Source: Methanocaldococcus vulcanius M7 (GTDB taxonomy: Archaea; AGJL01; Methanococci; Methanococcales; Methanocaldococcaceae). From it: a stretch of DNA of 64,000 bases. The notes below the pieces were generated by a model. The model was not told the DNA's origin, made no database searches, and saw only the letters and a list, made by a program, of their open reading frames with translations. The DNA lies in assembly GCF_000024625.1 (NCBI RefSeq), contig NC_013407.1, forward strand, positions 992,001 to 1,056,000. The letters are read 5' to 3'. Position numbers and translations under genes: made by a program. The stretch's first letter is position 1. Each line of letters opens with the position of its first letter. Of the stretch, positions 17,675-25,886 are shown in pieces.

Positions 17675-18235
17675 ATGATTGTTGGAGTTTTATCTATCCA
17701 AGGAGATATAGAAGAACACGAGGAGACACTAAAAAAGGCAGGGTATGTTCCAAAAAGAATAAAGAGACCTGAGGATTTAGAAGGAATTGATGCCCTTATA
17801 ATTCCAGGAGGAGAGAGCACAACAATCGGAAAGTTAATGAAAAAATACAATTTCATAGAAAAAATAAGAGAACTTGATATTCCAATATTGGGAACCTGTG
17901 CAGGAATGGTTTTATTATCAAAAGGAACAGGCATTGATCAAATCTTACTTGAATTGATGGATTTCACAGTTAAAAGAAATGCCTATGGAAGGCAGGTAGA
18001 TAGCTTTGAAAAAGAAATTGAATTTAAAGGCCTTGGAAAAATTTACGGAGTATTTATAAGAGCCCCAGTAGTTGATAAGATTTTAAGTGATGATGTTGAG
18101 GTTATAGCAAGAGATGGAGATAAAATTGTTGGTGTTAAGCAGGGGAAGTATATGGCTCTATCGTTCCATCCAGAACTTTCAGAAGATGGATACAAGGTTT
18201 ATAAGTATTTTGTTGAAAACTGTGTTAAAAGATAA
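17675..18235 (+). CDS. pdxT: Pyridoxal 5'-phosphate synthase glutaminase subunit PdxT
   Basis: 186-aa class I glutamine amidotransferase that releases ammonia for PdxS in vitamin B6 synthesis. The nucleophile is in G-T-C-A-G-M (near 75-80), the oxyanion/substrate loop in P-G-G-E-S-T-T, and the catalytic His-x-Glu in F-H-P-E-L (near 167-171). It is full length. Its last 50 bp plus 15 bp downstream (18186-18250) are duplicated at 21845-21909, flanking a small island, so its 3' end acted as an insertion site without damaging the gene. Confidence 0.95.
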   Translation: MIVGVLSIQGDIEEHEETLKKAGYVPKRIKRPEDLEGIDALIIPGGESTTIGKLMKKYNFIEKIRELDIPILGTCAGMVLLSKGTGIDQILLELMDFTVKRNAYGRQVDSFEKEIEFKGLGKIYGVFIRAPVVDKILSDDVEVIARDGDKIVGVKQGKYMALSFHPELSEDGYKVYKYFVENCVKR

Positions 18236-18250
18236 ATAATTGTGAAAATA
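18186..18250 (+). repeat. Left copy of 65-bp direct repeat (pdxT 3' end)
   Basis: Identical over 65 bp to 21845-21909. This copy covers the last codons and stop of pdxT plus 15 bp beyond. Bases on both sides differ between copies, so the repeat length is exact. Confidence 0.95.
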
Positions 18251-18262
18251 GGTGGAAGAGTT

Positions 18263-19309
18263 ATGCTACATAATTACAACTCAATAAAAGAAGTTGTAGA
18301 AAATCTTAAAAAAGGTAATTGCTACTCTTGGTTATATAATAAAAAAGATGAAATAAAAGGAATTATTATAAGTCCAGATACTGATGGATTTGTTTCTGCA
18401 TTATTTTTAAATGAAGTTTATGGATGGGAAGTTGTTGGATTTTATGATGGCAAAGTTCTTACTACATTGGAATCAATTGATTTCAAAAATAATAAAGAAA
18501 AATATGCCTTTATTGATGTAGAAATTTTAAGAGAGGGAATAAAATCAATTGGTCATCATATATTATTATGGGATTCGAATAATCCGCCAAAATTAATAAC
18601 CTCAATCCAAAATGAAATGATAAATCCAAATAATTGGAGAGGAATATGTGCAAACAAACATGAAAAATTTAAAAGAAAATACCCATTTGGAACATTCCAT
18701 TTACTTGTATCTCTTGTCTATTATTTATATCCAAACAAAAAATTTTTTAATTTTAGCCCAAAAGATGCATTAATCCCTTCAATATTTATTGACGGTGTTT
18801 TCAAAAACCTATTTAATTATCCTGAAAATTGTCTCGATTGGTTGAAATATCTAACAAATAACGATTCAAACCATCCACTTGAAATATTATTAAATTATCC
18901 CACATCTATAAAGGACTTAACAGAACTAATAAGAGATTTTTTAGATGAGTTAAACAAACTATGGACAACACAAAACAAGGATAGAAAAGGTAAGATAACG
19001 TTATCGAATAAAAAAGGTGAGTTAGTAGATATTAAAAAATATGAAAATGAGTATTATTTAGATAAAACTGTGGGAAATGAACTTTCTAATTATTTAGAAC
19101 ATCTTGCAAACAGGTATAATTGGAATTTTAATGTTGATAAGTGGAATGTTTTAAAAGATAAACTTGAAGTGGTTATCTTTGATAAAAAGATTAATGAAAC
19201 CAGGAAAAAATATTATGATGAAGCAATAAAACAAAAACCAATATCTCTCGCAATAACTTCAAAAAATAAAGGTCTTCAATATACAATAGATAATAGAAAT
19301 ATTTTTTAA
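18263..19309 (+). CDS. DHH-phosphoesterase-like protein, unknown function
   Basis: 348-aa protein that I do not recognise as a named family. The N-terminal 100 aa look like a degenerate DHH/RecJ-type phosphoesterase: S-P-D-T-D-G-F-V-S-A-L-F-L (motif I, DxDG), A-F-I-D-V-E (motif II), and I-G-H-H-I-L (a remnant of the DHH motif). The rest is alpha/beta without clear motifs. I start at ATG 18263 because GGTGG lies 7 nt upstream, and this puts the binding site just inside the island; a GTG at 18242 lies in the duplicated pdxT tail. It converges on the methyltransferase, their stop codons overlapping by 4 bp. The pairing suggests a modification-plus-effector system, but this is inference. Confidence 0.75.
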   Translation: MLHNYNSIKEVVENLKKGNCYSWLYNKKDEIKGIIISPDTDGFVSALFLNEVYGWEVVGFYDGKVLTTLESIDFKNNKEKYAFIDVEILREGIKSIGHHILLWDSNNPPKLITSIQNEMINPNNWRGICANKHEKFKRKYPFGTFHLLVSLVYYLYPNKKFFNFSPKDALIPSIFIDGVFKNLFNYPENCLDWLKYLTNNDSNHPLEILLNYPTSIKDLTELIRDFLDELNKLWTTQNKDRKGKITLSNKKGELVDIKKYENEYYLDKTVGNELSNYLEHLANRYNWNFNVDKWNVLKDKLEVVIFDKKINETRKKYYDEAIKQKPISLAITSKNKGLQYTIDNRNIF

Positions 19310-21417
19310 ATAAAATCGGTAATAAGAACTTTCTTTGGTTTTTTAACATTATTTAATGCATTTTCAATTGCTTTTTTATTTAATGCAACCTCTATAAATT
19401 CATTAAGGGAGATACTTATATTGTATTTTTCATAAATCTCAACACATTTTCCATACACAAATATTTTTATGTCATTCTCATCTAACTTAAAGTATTTACT
19501 CTTTTTTATCTCATCTATTAAGTGATCAATTTCCTTCCAAACAAGATCTATACTTTCTTCAACAGATATTGACACTTTTTCAATTTTTTCTTTTTTACAC
19601 ACCCAAATTCCATCAAATACACTTTTTTGTCCTCCAAAATGTCCAGCACTAACATTTTCCCCATGATAGAAGTGTATTTTTTTGACAGATAAACCTGCCT
19701 TTTTTACAATTTCTAACATATCAACCCATGCCTCTTTACTAAAATCATGGAATGTAAATATAAACATGCCATTATCTTTCAATACATTTGCTGACTTTCT
19801 AAATATGTTGGTTAATATTTTTTTGAAATGCTCTTTATCTTTATTTTGAATTTCATTTACAATTGCCTCATTTTGGTTTATTGCTGACGGATTTTTAAAG
19901 CATTCATAATCCAAAGCCAATTTCAACCATACGTAGAAAAATTCATAGACCTCAGAGTAATTTATGCTATCAAAGTATGGAGGATCAGTAATTACTAAAT
20001 CAACTTTATCTTTTACGATTTTATCTAAATCTTGGGCATCCATACAATACACAGCCCATTCCTTTTCCCCAATTTTTTCATCCAAATATATTCGTTTTGT
20101 GCCTTTATTGGTGTATAGTCGCTCATAAGGTTTTAAATTAAATTCTTTTCCCTTTAAAACTCTTTCAAAAACTTGTCTAAATGATCCTCTGCCATATTTC
20201 CCTCCCCAGACATTCTGCTCTAAAGGAAAATTAACCGGTGCAAAGTCCTTTCTTGAAAATAATGGAGTGATCTGTTTAGCCCATCTCTTATCGTAATAGC
20301 AGAACATGTTATTTGCCCTTAACGTCTCTGAAAATGTTAATAGGAATATATCTCTTACCTCTTTTGGTTCAATTTTTTTAATTTCTTCTAAAAGTAGTGA
20401 TAAAGCAAGTAGTTGTCTTTTGTTGAACATCTGATACCAATATTTATAATTATGCTTTTTCATCTGATTTGTATTATAGCCATCTGGAATTTCATCTTTT
20501 GGAAATAACAACTTTGATTTATTCTCTTCAAATGTGTCTTCAACTTTTTTGAGAATTTTCCAATCATTTTCATCAAATTTTTTAATGAACCTTCTTTCAC
20601 AATTGTGGCAAAATCCATCAATAGCATAAGGAATCGCATCTAATGGCTCATCTTGTTTTTTTAATACATTAATTAGTCGGAATTTATGACTACAATAGGG
20701 GCAGGTTATGTTATTTTTAACAACTACTCCATTTTTTGGATTAAATACATTTCCACAAGTGGGGCAAGTGGTTTCTTCTTTTAAAGAAGTTGTATGAAAA
20801 ACATCTAAACATCTTGGACATACAAGATAAAAGTTTTCTTCTTTTTTATCATAAGTTACAATATAGTCCTTAAATAACTGAATTTCTTTATTACAATTTG
20901 GACATTTAACCTTTTTTATCCAAAAAACGTATATTATTTCCCCCTCTTCTCCACAATGTGGGCATTTTGTTTTATACATTTCCTTTATCTTTCTTCCAAT
21001 AGTGATTTCAAGGTTTTTATATGTTTCTATCAATTTATTTACCTCTATAATACTCATTTCACACTTTGTAATAAACCAAGGTATTGGATTTATCTCAAAT
21101 CCAATAACTTTTGCCCCTAATCGTGATCCTTCTATAAGAGTAGTTCCACCGCCACACATTGGGTCTAATATTGTTATATCATTTGTATCAGGGTCAGTTC
21201 TATGTGATTTGTAAAATTCTTCCATTATATTCACAGAATCATCTTTTAAAGCCCCCAATATAATTGTCCTGAAAACAGAGCCGATTCTTCTTGCAAAGAT
21301 CCTATGCATCATATATATTGGCTTTAACGCAATTCTCTCAGAAACACATATTCTATTTATTTCTGCAATAGGAAATTTCTTTTCTATATACCTATATCCC
21401 TTAACGTTTTTTGCCAT
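19306..21417 (-). CDS. DNA methyltransferase with zinc ribbons (DUF1156/COG1743-like)
   Basis: 703-aa SAM-dependent DNA methyltransferase. The N-terminal segment F-P-I-A-E-I-N-R-I-C-V-S-E-R resembles DUF1156. The SAM motif is D-P-M-C-G-G-G-T-T-L (near 90) and the catalytic motif is D-P-P-Y-F-D-S (near 480), typical of N6-adenine or N4-cytosine enzymes. Between them lie several CxxC pairs (C-P-H-C, C-P-N-C, C-P-R-C, C-P-T-C, C-P-Y-C, C-H-N-C; about 150-280), giving three or more zinc ribbons. ATG 21417 follows GAGGAG by 6 nt; it overlaps the RHH gene by 17 bp, so translation is probably coupled. No restriction endonuclease of a known type is adjacent. Confidence 0.88.
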   Translation of the reverse strand: MAKNVKGYRYIEKKFPIAEINRICVSERIALKPIYMMHRIFARRIGSVFRTIILGALKDDSVNIMEEFYKSHRTDPDTNDITILDPMCGGGTTLIEGSRLGAKVIGFEINPIPWFITKCEMSIIEVNKLIETYKNLEITIGRKIKEMYKTKCPHCGEEGEIIYVFWIKKVKCPNCNKEIQLFKDYIVTYDKKEENFYLVCPRCLDVFHTTSLKEETTCPTCGNVFNPKNGVVVKNNITCPYCSHKFRLINVLKKQDEPLDAIPYAIDGFCHNCERRFIKKFDENDWKILKKVEDTFEENKSKLLFPKDEIPDGYNTNQMKKHNYKYWYQMFNKRQLLALSLLLEEIKKIEPKEVRDIFLLTFSETLRANNMFCYYDKRWAKQITPLFSRKDFAPVNFPLEQNVWGGKYGRGSFRQVFERVLKGKEFNLKPYERLYTNKGTKRIYLDEKIGEKEWAVYCMDAQDLDKIVKDKVDLVITDPPYFDSINYSEVYEFFYVWLKLALDYECFKNPSAINQNEAIVNEIQNKDKEHFKKILTNIFRKSANVLKDNGMFIFTFHDFSKEAWVDMLEIVKKAGLSVKKIHFYHGENVSAGHFGGQKSVFDGIWVCKKEKIEKVSISVEESIDLVWKEIDHLIDEIKKSKYFKLDENDIKIFVYGKCVEIYEKYNISISLNEFIEVALNKKAIENALNNVKKPKKVLITDFI

Positions 21418-21613
21418 TATCATCTCCTCTAAATAATCTGTTTTTTAAAGCCGTTGAAATAAACGATTTTTCAATTAACCAATTTAACACAATATTTCTA
21501 ACGACTTCAGAGTCAGATAATCCCAATTCTCCTTTTAGTTTCTCTATCAGTTCCCACTGTTCTTTTGTAAATGTTACCTGTATTCGTTTTACTTCTCCCC
21601 TATTAGTTTTCAT
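21401..21613 (-). CDS. Ribbon-helix-helix DNA-binding regulator
   Basis: 70-aa protein with a beta strand (V-K-R-I-Q-V-T-F-T) followed by two helices (E-Q-W-E-L-I-E-K-L-K-G-E-L-G and S-D-S-E-V-V-R-N-I-V-L-N-W-L), the RHH/CopG fold. It begins at ATG 21613 behind GGTG and overlaps the methyltransferase start. A perfect 16-bp palindrome 25 bp upstream is its likely operator, so it probably represses its own operon and the methyltransferase. Confidence 0.85.
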   Translation of the reverse strand: MKTNRGEVKRIQVTFTKEQWELIEKLKGELGLSDSEVVRNIVLNWLIEKSFISTALKNRLFRGDDNGKKR

Positions 21614-21637
21614 AGACAACACCAATAACTCATATAT

Positions 21638-21653
21638 TACACAAATTTGTGTA
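21638..21653. promoter_or_regulatory. Palindromic operator of the methyltransferase operon
   Basis: A perfect 16-bp palindrome, TACACAAATTTGTGTA, lies between a TATA-like stretch (about 21657-21668, reading leftward) and the RHH start. Binding here would block transcription start. Seen directly; binding by the RHH protein is inferred. Confidence 0.7.
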
Positions 21654-21844
21654 TCAAGTATATATAATTTGCGTGCGAATATATAAAGTTAATTATAAAC
21701 ATATAATAATATATACTGTATGATATTACAGGATAATATATTAAATCAAGATGCTAAATATTTAATACCTACATATTTAGAAATATATAAAAAGATTAAG
21801 AACAAAAAATGTAAATATGTTATTTAACAATAGTTATCTAACGT

Positions 21845-21909
21845 ATGGATACAAGGTTTATAAGTATTTTGTTGAAAACTGTGTTAAAAGATAAATAATT
21901 GTGAAAATA
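21845..21909 (+). repeat. Right copy of 65-bp direct repeat (pdxT 3' end duplicate)
   Basis: Exact copy of 18186-18250. It does not continue a pdxT gene on its left; it marks the right junction of the island. Confidence 0.95.
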
Positions 21910-21946
21910 AATAAGTTATAGAAATAAATATAAAGAAAAATTTTTA

Positions 21947-22822
21947 TCAGAATAATTCATCAAGTTTCTTTCCCTGAGAGAGTTCTTTTCGATATGCTTC
22001 CAACAGAATGTTTTTTTCTCCTAAAAATTCAGCTATCGTTTTAAATTCTACATTTATTTTTTCTTTATACTTTTTATCCCTTAATAAATGATGATCAATT
22101 ATAATCTCAGCTCCGGTATTTTCAATTATGGATTTTAAGTTCTCGTTTGTTTTTTCTAAGTTTTTCTTTCCATACCTATACATTAAATATGTAGGGGGGC
22201 CTCCAATAATTATTAGATTTGGTTTTTCTTTTATTATGTAATCTCTTATTTCATCAAAAATTATTCCCTGAGTGTCGGAAGTGTGCATAAATTTAAAATT
22301 TCCTTCTTTAATTGTAGTTATCAGCACATATCCAAGTTTATCATCCCGCCCATGTGGGAACGGAGGAGAAAATTTTATTTCCGTATCTCCAAACTTGAAG
22401 GTTTTATTATCTGCAAATTCAACTTTTTTTGCAATATCTTTAACGCATTCTAAAAATTTCCGTGCCCTTTGCATCTGACTCTTGTTTATATGATCAGTAG
22501 GATGCTTTATTAATAATATCTTATCCTTATACAACTCCTTAGCATAATCCTTTGAATCTAAATAAATATCGTCAAAAAAAGGTGTATAGTGATCATAGTG
22601 GTAATGGGATATGGTTATCACATCTGCTTTTTTTGCATATTCGTTTATTTTTTCTCTCATTTCTTTTAATTTCTTGAATTCCAAATCTGTGGGTTTTAAT
22701 CCATATCTATCCGGAGCAATTGCCACTCCCGGATCTATTAAAATTCCGATATCCTTAGTTTTCACATAAGTTGCCAGCGATCTAACACCCAAACTTTCAG
22801 ATGCCAGAGGAAGAACAATCAT
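21947..22822 (-). CDS. Metallo-beta-lactamase-fold hydrolase (UPF0282-like)
   Basis: 291-aa MBL-fold protein. The metal site is H-Y-H-Y-D-H (near 72-77), with later ligands in S-D-T-Q-G and D-H-H-L-L. Start V-L-P-L-A-S-E-S-L-G-V-R-S-L-A and length agree with the UPF0282 family of methanogens, whose substrate is unknown. ATG 22822 follows GGTGAGG; the longer frame to 22849 has no site. It lies between the methyltransferase island and the provirus. Confidence 0.88.
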   Translation of the reverse strand: MIVLPLASESLGVRSLATYVKTKDIGILIDPGVAIAPDRYGLKPTDLEFKKLKEMREKINEYAKKADVITISHYHYDHYTPFFDDIYLDSKDYAKELYKDKILLIKHPTDHINKSQMQRARKFLECVKDIAKKVEFADNKTFKFGDTEIKFSPPFPHGRDDKLGYVLITTIKEGNFKFMHTSDTQGIIFDEIRDYIIKEKPNLIIIGGPPTYLMYRYGKKNLEKTNENLKSIIENTGAEIIIDHHLLRDKKYKEKINVEFKTIAEFLGEKNILLEAYRKELSQGKKLDELF

Positions 22823-23092
22823 AAACCTCACCAAAACAAGCATTATCAATATAATTTTTTATATTTTTTATTCAATAACTTATTTTAATGTTATAACCCT
22901 TAATTTACTATATCTATGATCCACATATGAATTTTATTTTATATTTGATTTATACATACATCTAAATGTTATGATTAAATCTTACTTTTGACAGAACAGA
23001 TAAAAAGTTTCACATTAAACTTAATAAATAAAAATTATATGAAACTACTTTATCATATAAATCCAACTATTTAAAATAATTAATAAATCTAT
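22823..23092. other. Gene-free region left of the provirus
   Basis: AT-rich. It includes the promoter of the leftward MBL gene. At 23059-23080 a 22-bp block matches, in inverted orientation, 37214-37235 on the far side of the provirus, so the terminal repeat once extended past 23093 and has since diverged. Confidence 0.6.
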
Positions 23093-23261
23093 TAAGTCCA
23101 GTGGTTTTAAAAACCATTGGTTTTATAAAGCAGTTGGATGTATCCAACAAATCGTGTATTCCTAAAAGAGCTGTAATTTAACCTTTTTTGTGATAAAATA
23201 GGTATGGCGCAGGGGCTGGGATTTGAACCCAGGCGGGGCAAAGCCCCATGGGATCTCAAGT
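23093..23261 (-). repeat. Left terminal inverted repeat of the provirus (169 bp)
   Basis: Perfect reverse complement of 37034-37202. It contains the 3' 57 nt of a tRNA-Ser (from the anticodon stem through CCA) and 112 bp of sequence downstream of that tRNA. A weaker match continues outward to 23059. Confidence 0.97.
23205..23261 (-). pseudogene. 3' fragment of tRNA-Ser
   Basis: Reverse complement of the last 57 nt of the tRNA-Ser at 37002-37090 (anticodon stem-loop, variable arm, T arm, acceptor 3' strand and CCA). The 5' half and promoter are missing here, so it cannot make a tRNA in this orientation. Confidence 0.95.
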
Positions 23262-23531
23262 TATACACAACCAAAGAAAGATAATTATCGGATTTTGAAG
23301 ATTTTTATTTTATAAATTCTCGTTTATTTATTTTGAATACTTATAGTATATCAGTATTTAATGATAAAATAATAATTTGTTGGATATTTTTTAAATGGTG
23401 CTTTGTTTCTGTATCAAAATCTTTTGGACTTTTTAGATAAAACATTTTGTTCCTATTGTGGAAGGTATTTATAAGTTAAAAATAATAAATTTTATTTATC
23501 TGGAGAAGAAATTTTTAATTTGGTGATGATT
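23262..23531. other. Gene-free left end of the provirus
   Basis: 270 bp of AT-rich DNA without a supported ORF. It must contain the promoter of the first module; a TATA-like GTATTTATAAG (about 23464-23474) lies about 60 bp before the first start. Confidence 0.5.
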
Positions 23532-24008
23532 ATGCCAACTATTGAACAAAATCCGGAGGATTTTGTAGCTCAAAGCAAAGCTTTGAAAACAATAACTCTA
23601 AGAGTCCCTTCTAATATTCCTAAAAAGAAGATTGAAGAGTTTATTAAAAAGCTTGAATTGGAAGAAAAATTCAAAAAAACTGAAGAGTTTAAACTGTTTG
23701 TTAAGGATGAGGATTGGAAAATGAAGATTTATAAAATTGCTGAGTTTGTTGAGAACTACCTAAAGAAAAAATATCCAAATGAGAAGTTTGAGATTGTTTT
23801 GGATTATGATGGGATTGATGACAAAGTAGTTATTAGAGTAGTATTTAAGAAGAAATTAGATAAAAGAAAGTTAAAGGATATAAAATTTGTTGAAAAATTG
23901 GTTGATAAGATTAATAAGATTATAGATGATGTTGGTTTAGAATGTCATGATAAATTCCATGAATTGATGTGTTGTGTGTTAGTTACCTCTGAGTTGGAGG
24001 TGTTGTAA
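23532..24008 (+). CDS. Partner protein of HEPN module 1 (putative antitoxin)
   Basis: 158-aa protein of an unnamed family with two paralogues at the right end of the element (35452-35826 and 36142-36516). Shared features are an N-terminal strand like T-L-R-V-P or T-L-E-L-P followed by a Lys-rich helix, then the block I-A-E-F-V-E-N-Y-L-K-K-K-Y-P and a beta strand E-I-V-L-D-Y-D. The N-terminal strand-helix could be RHH-like, but this is uncertain. ATG 23532 follows GGTGATGATT. The next gene begins right at its stop codon, so the two are translated together. In this layout it would be the antitoxin of the HEPN protein (inference). Confidence 0.75.
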   Translation: MPTIEQNPEDFVAQSKALKTITLRVPSNIPKKKIEEFIKKLELEEKFKKTEEFKLFVKDEDWKMKIYKIAEFVENYLKKKYPNEKFEIVLDYDGIDDKVVIRVVFKKKLDKRKLKDIKFVEKLVDKINKIIDDVGLECHDKFHELMCCVLVTSELEVL

Positions 24009-24542
24009 GTGTTTGATATTGATGAATTTAAAGAAATAGCCGAAAAGCTACCAACTTTTAAATCTCTGCCAGATGAGGGGAAGTATCGAACAGCAATTGG
24101 AAGATACTATTATTATATCTTTTTAAAACTTAGAGAGATTGCTAAAGAAATAGAAGAAGATAGAGAAGATGGAATTTACGGGCTTTTAAATAGTGGAAAG
24201 GCACATGGAGCATTACCAGCATATTTTACAGCATTTGCAGATAATTTGAGGTTTGATAATAACTTAAGAGCTGAATTAATAAAATTGGCAGATAATCTTA
24301 GTAGATTAAGGGGTAAAAGAAACAAATGTGATTATTCTATTCATGAAAATATCACTTTCTTTGATGTTATTGGTGCAAAGAAAAGGGTTGATACAATTGA
24401 ACAGATAATAACTAACATTTCCTATCAAAAACCAAAAAGTAAAACCAAAATTGTTGGATTAAAAAATGTTCTTAAATATTTTAAGGATAAAGATAAACTA
24501 CCAACCTATAATGATGTTATTAATATGATGTATAGGAGATAA
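24009..24542 (+). CDS. HEPN-domain protein 1 (putative RNase toxin)
   Basis: 177-aa all-helical protein with HEPN hallmarks: [15 protein letters not shown] (about 25-40) and [10 protein letters not shown] (near 97-106; equals the LRxxRxxADY motif of the family). It starts at GTG 24009, immediately after the partner's TAA and behind GGAGGTG. HEPN proteins are often metal-independent RNases in toxin-antitoxin or abortive-infection systems; the classic RxxxxH is not intact here (R-N-K-C-D-Y), so activity is uncertain. Two paralogues, at 34918 and 36518, have the same neighbour family. Confidence 0.82.
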   Translation: MFDIDEFKEIAEKLPTFKSLPDEGKYRTAIGRYYYYIFLKLREIAKEIEEDREDGIYGLLNSGKAHGALPAYFTAFADNLRFDNNLRAELIKLADNLSRLRGKRNKCDYSIHENITFFDVIGAKKRVDTIEQIITNISYQKPKSKTKIVGLKNVLKYFKDKDKLPTYNDVINMMYRR

Positions 24543-24544
24543 TT

Positions 24545-24685
24545 ATGTCCAATAGATATAAAAAGCCAAAATGGTTAATTGAGGCAGAAGAAGAGTTAGA
24601 TAAAGCTATTGAAACAGGAGAATATGATAAGTGGCTATTGGAACAACTAAAAAGATATGAAAAGAAGCATAAAAATAAAAAATAA
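24545..24685 (+). CDS. 46-aa charged protein
   Basis: Short [23 protein letters not shown], 2 bp after the HEPN1 stop; the preceding GGAGATAATT is a plausible binding site (TAGGAGAT). It is helical and rich in Lys/Glu. Unknown function; it may be a third component of module 1. Confidence 0.55.
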   Translation: MSNRYKKPKWLIEAEEELDKAIETGEYDKWLLEQLKRYEKKHKNKK

Positions 24686-24699
24686 TTTTTGGTGATAAT

Positions 24700-24909
24700 A
24701 TGAGAAAGCAGACAAAAAAGATTATAAAAAAATCTTTGGAAAATAAAAAAAATAAATTAAAAAAAGATAATATGGCTTTACCTTGGGTTGCAAAGATTAA
24801 AAATGAAATTGAAAGTATGGGTCATGAAAAATATGTTGAGGATGTGGATAAATTTTTTAAAGATTTAAAAAAGCATGGTGTTGAAAAGGTATTATTTGGG
24901 GATGTATAA
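24700..24909 (+). CDS. 69-aa charged protein convergent with a PIN nuclease
   Basis: Lys-rich N-terminus followed by a helical domain (M-A-L-P-W-V-A-K-I-K-N-E-I-E). ATG 24700 has GGTGATA just upstream. Its last 18 bp overlap the end of the PIN-domain gene on the other strand. It could be an antitoxin for that nuclease, but antitoxins normally lie upstream on the same strand, so this is weak. Confidence 0.6.
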   Translation: MRKQTKKIIKKSLENKKNKLKKDNMALPWVAKIKNEIESMGHEKYVEDVDKFFKDLKKHGVEKVLFGDV

Positions 24910-25407
24910 TAGATTTATGAAGTCCTCAGGGGTTATGATTTTAGGAACGGATATTTTTAATTTTTTTAGTTCTTTTCTAATTAAATCTTCGTTTTTTATT
25001 AAATCTTCATTGTCATAGGTTATAAGGTATCTGCATCTTAAATAGGATGACTCTATTAAAATTCTTAAGTCAGATTCCTTTATATGTTTTAATTTAGGAG
25101 AGATTTTTATATTTAGTGCTTTTTTGTAAGCCCTTTCATTCATTGACCAATGAAAGCATTTCATATACTTTTTAACATTTATACGAACTTCTGGTGGAGC
25201 TTTTCTAAATTCATACATAACGAGTATTGGAACCACCGCTTTTATTCTTGGATTTGAACAAACAATTTTAGTAAATATTTTAGAATATTCCATTCTTACA
25301 AGAGCTTTTTCAATGGCTTTTTTAGTTTTTAAACATTTAGCAATTCTTTCTTCTGTCTCTCCTAAATAACCTAAAATATTGTTATCAACTGCAACCTTAA
25401 CAACCAT
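24892..25407 (-). CDS. PIN-like nuclease domain protein
   Basis: 171-aa protein with a PIN-type layout: first acidic residue in V-A-V-D-N-N-I-L-G (residue 8), a Glu in V-M-Y-E-F-R-K-A-P, an Asp in K-E-S-D-L-R-I-L-I-E-S-S, and a final Asp in Y-L-I-T-Y-D-N-E-D. Such proteins cut RNA in VapC-type toxins and some viral or host systems. ATG 25407 follows GGTG. It begins the minus-strand group that includes the packaging ATPase, though it is the last gene of that group in reading order. Confidence 0.72.
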   Translation of the reverse strand: MVVKVAVDNNILGYLGETEERIAKCLKTKKAIEKALVRMEYSKIFTKIVCSNPRIKAVVPILVMYEFRKAPPEVRINVKKYMKCFHWSMNERAYKKALNIKISPKLKHIKESDLRILIESSYLRCRYLITYDNEDLIKNEDLIRKELKKLKISVPKIITPEDFINLLYIPK

Positions 25408-25426
25408 CTAAACACCTTAATTATAT

Positions 25427-25588
25427 TTAATATGCTATATCAAGCAGGATTTTAACTATCATAATAATGAATGTTGGAATTCCCAATGATATAGCTCCCT
25501 TAATAATAAAGTGAGTTATCAACTCTTTTCCTGCTACTTTTAATATTTTCTTCGCTAATTCCTTCTTGTATCTGTCTTTCGTTTTCAT
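25427..25588 (-). CDS. 53-aa small membrane protein
   Basis: Begins M-K-T-K-D-R-Y-K-K-E and ends in a hydrophobic segment (G-I-P-T-F-I-I-M-I-V-K-I-L-L-D). Its first 89 nt overlap the tail of the larger membrane gene upstream in another frame. A purine-rich stretch precedes ATG 25588. A longer frame back to 25747 exists but would overlap even more. Possibly a virion membrane protein. Confidence 0.5.
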   Translation of the reverse strand: MKTKDRYKKELAKKILKVAGKELITHFIIKGAISLGIPTFIIMIVKILLDIAY

Positions 25589-25876
25589 TTCTACTATTTT
25601 CCACTTCATTATGAACATTAGTTCCTTCGTTGCTCTCAACCATATTAGAGTTATTATTATGATACCTTTTAGCAGAAGAGACAAACTTTTTAGCAAAAAG
25701 TTCTGCATCCTTGAGCAAAAGAAAAAATTTATCTGGATATACAACAAAGTAAGCGACGATTAAGGCAAAAGTAAAATAAAATATGTAAAGATAGCTATTA
25801 CTAATTAAAGCATAAAATAAATTCATAAAAAGTAAAACAAAGAAAGATAGATGAATTCTTTTGTCTATTTCTTGCA
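25500..25876 (-). CDS. Two-pass membrane protein with hydrophilic tail
   Basis: 125-aa protein: two hydrophobic segments within residues 8-47 (F-F-V-L-L-F-M-N-L-F and Y-I-F-Y-F-T-F-A-L-I), then a Ser/Asn/Glu-rich tail. ATG 25876 has GGTGATAATC directly upstream. It is placed 10 bp after the packaging ATPase gene on the same strand; a role in the viral inner membrane or in DNA packaging is a guess from position. Confidence 0.65.
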
Positions 25877-25886
25877 TGATTATCAC

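Larger units (their letters stand above)
18251..21909. mobile_element. 3.66-kb island (methyltransferase/DHH-like/RHH) inserted at the pdxT 3' end
   Basis: The region between the 65-bp direct repeats (left copy 18186-18250, right copy 21845-21909) has the structure left by integration of a 3659-bp circle at the 3' end of a protein gene. It contains only three genes: a DHH-like protein, a Zn-ribbon DNA methyltransferase and a ribbon-helix-helix regulator. No recombinase is present, so it either used one in trans or entered by homologous recombination. Perfect repeats point to recent arrival. I infer a defence or epigenetic island. Confidence 0.8.
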
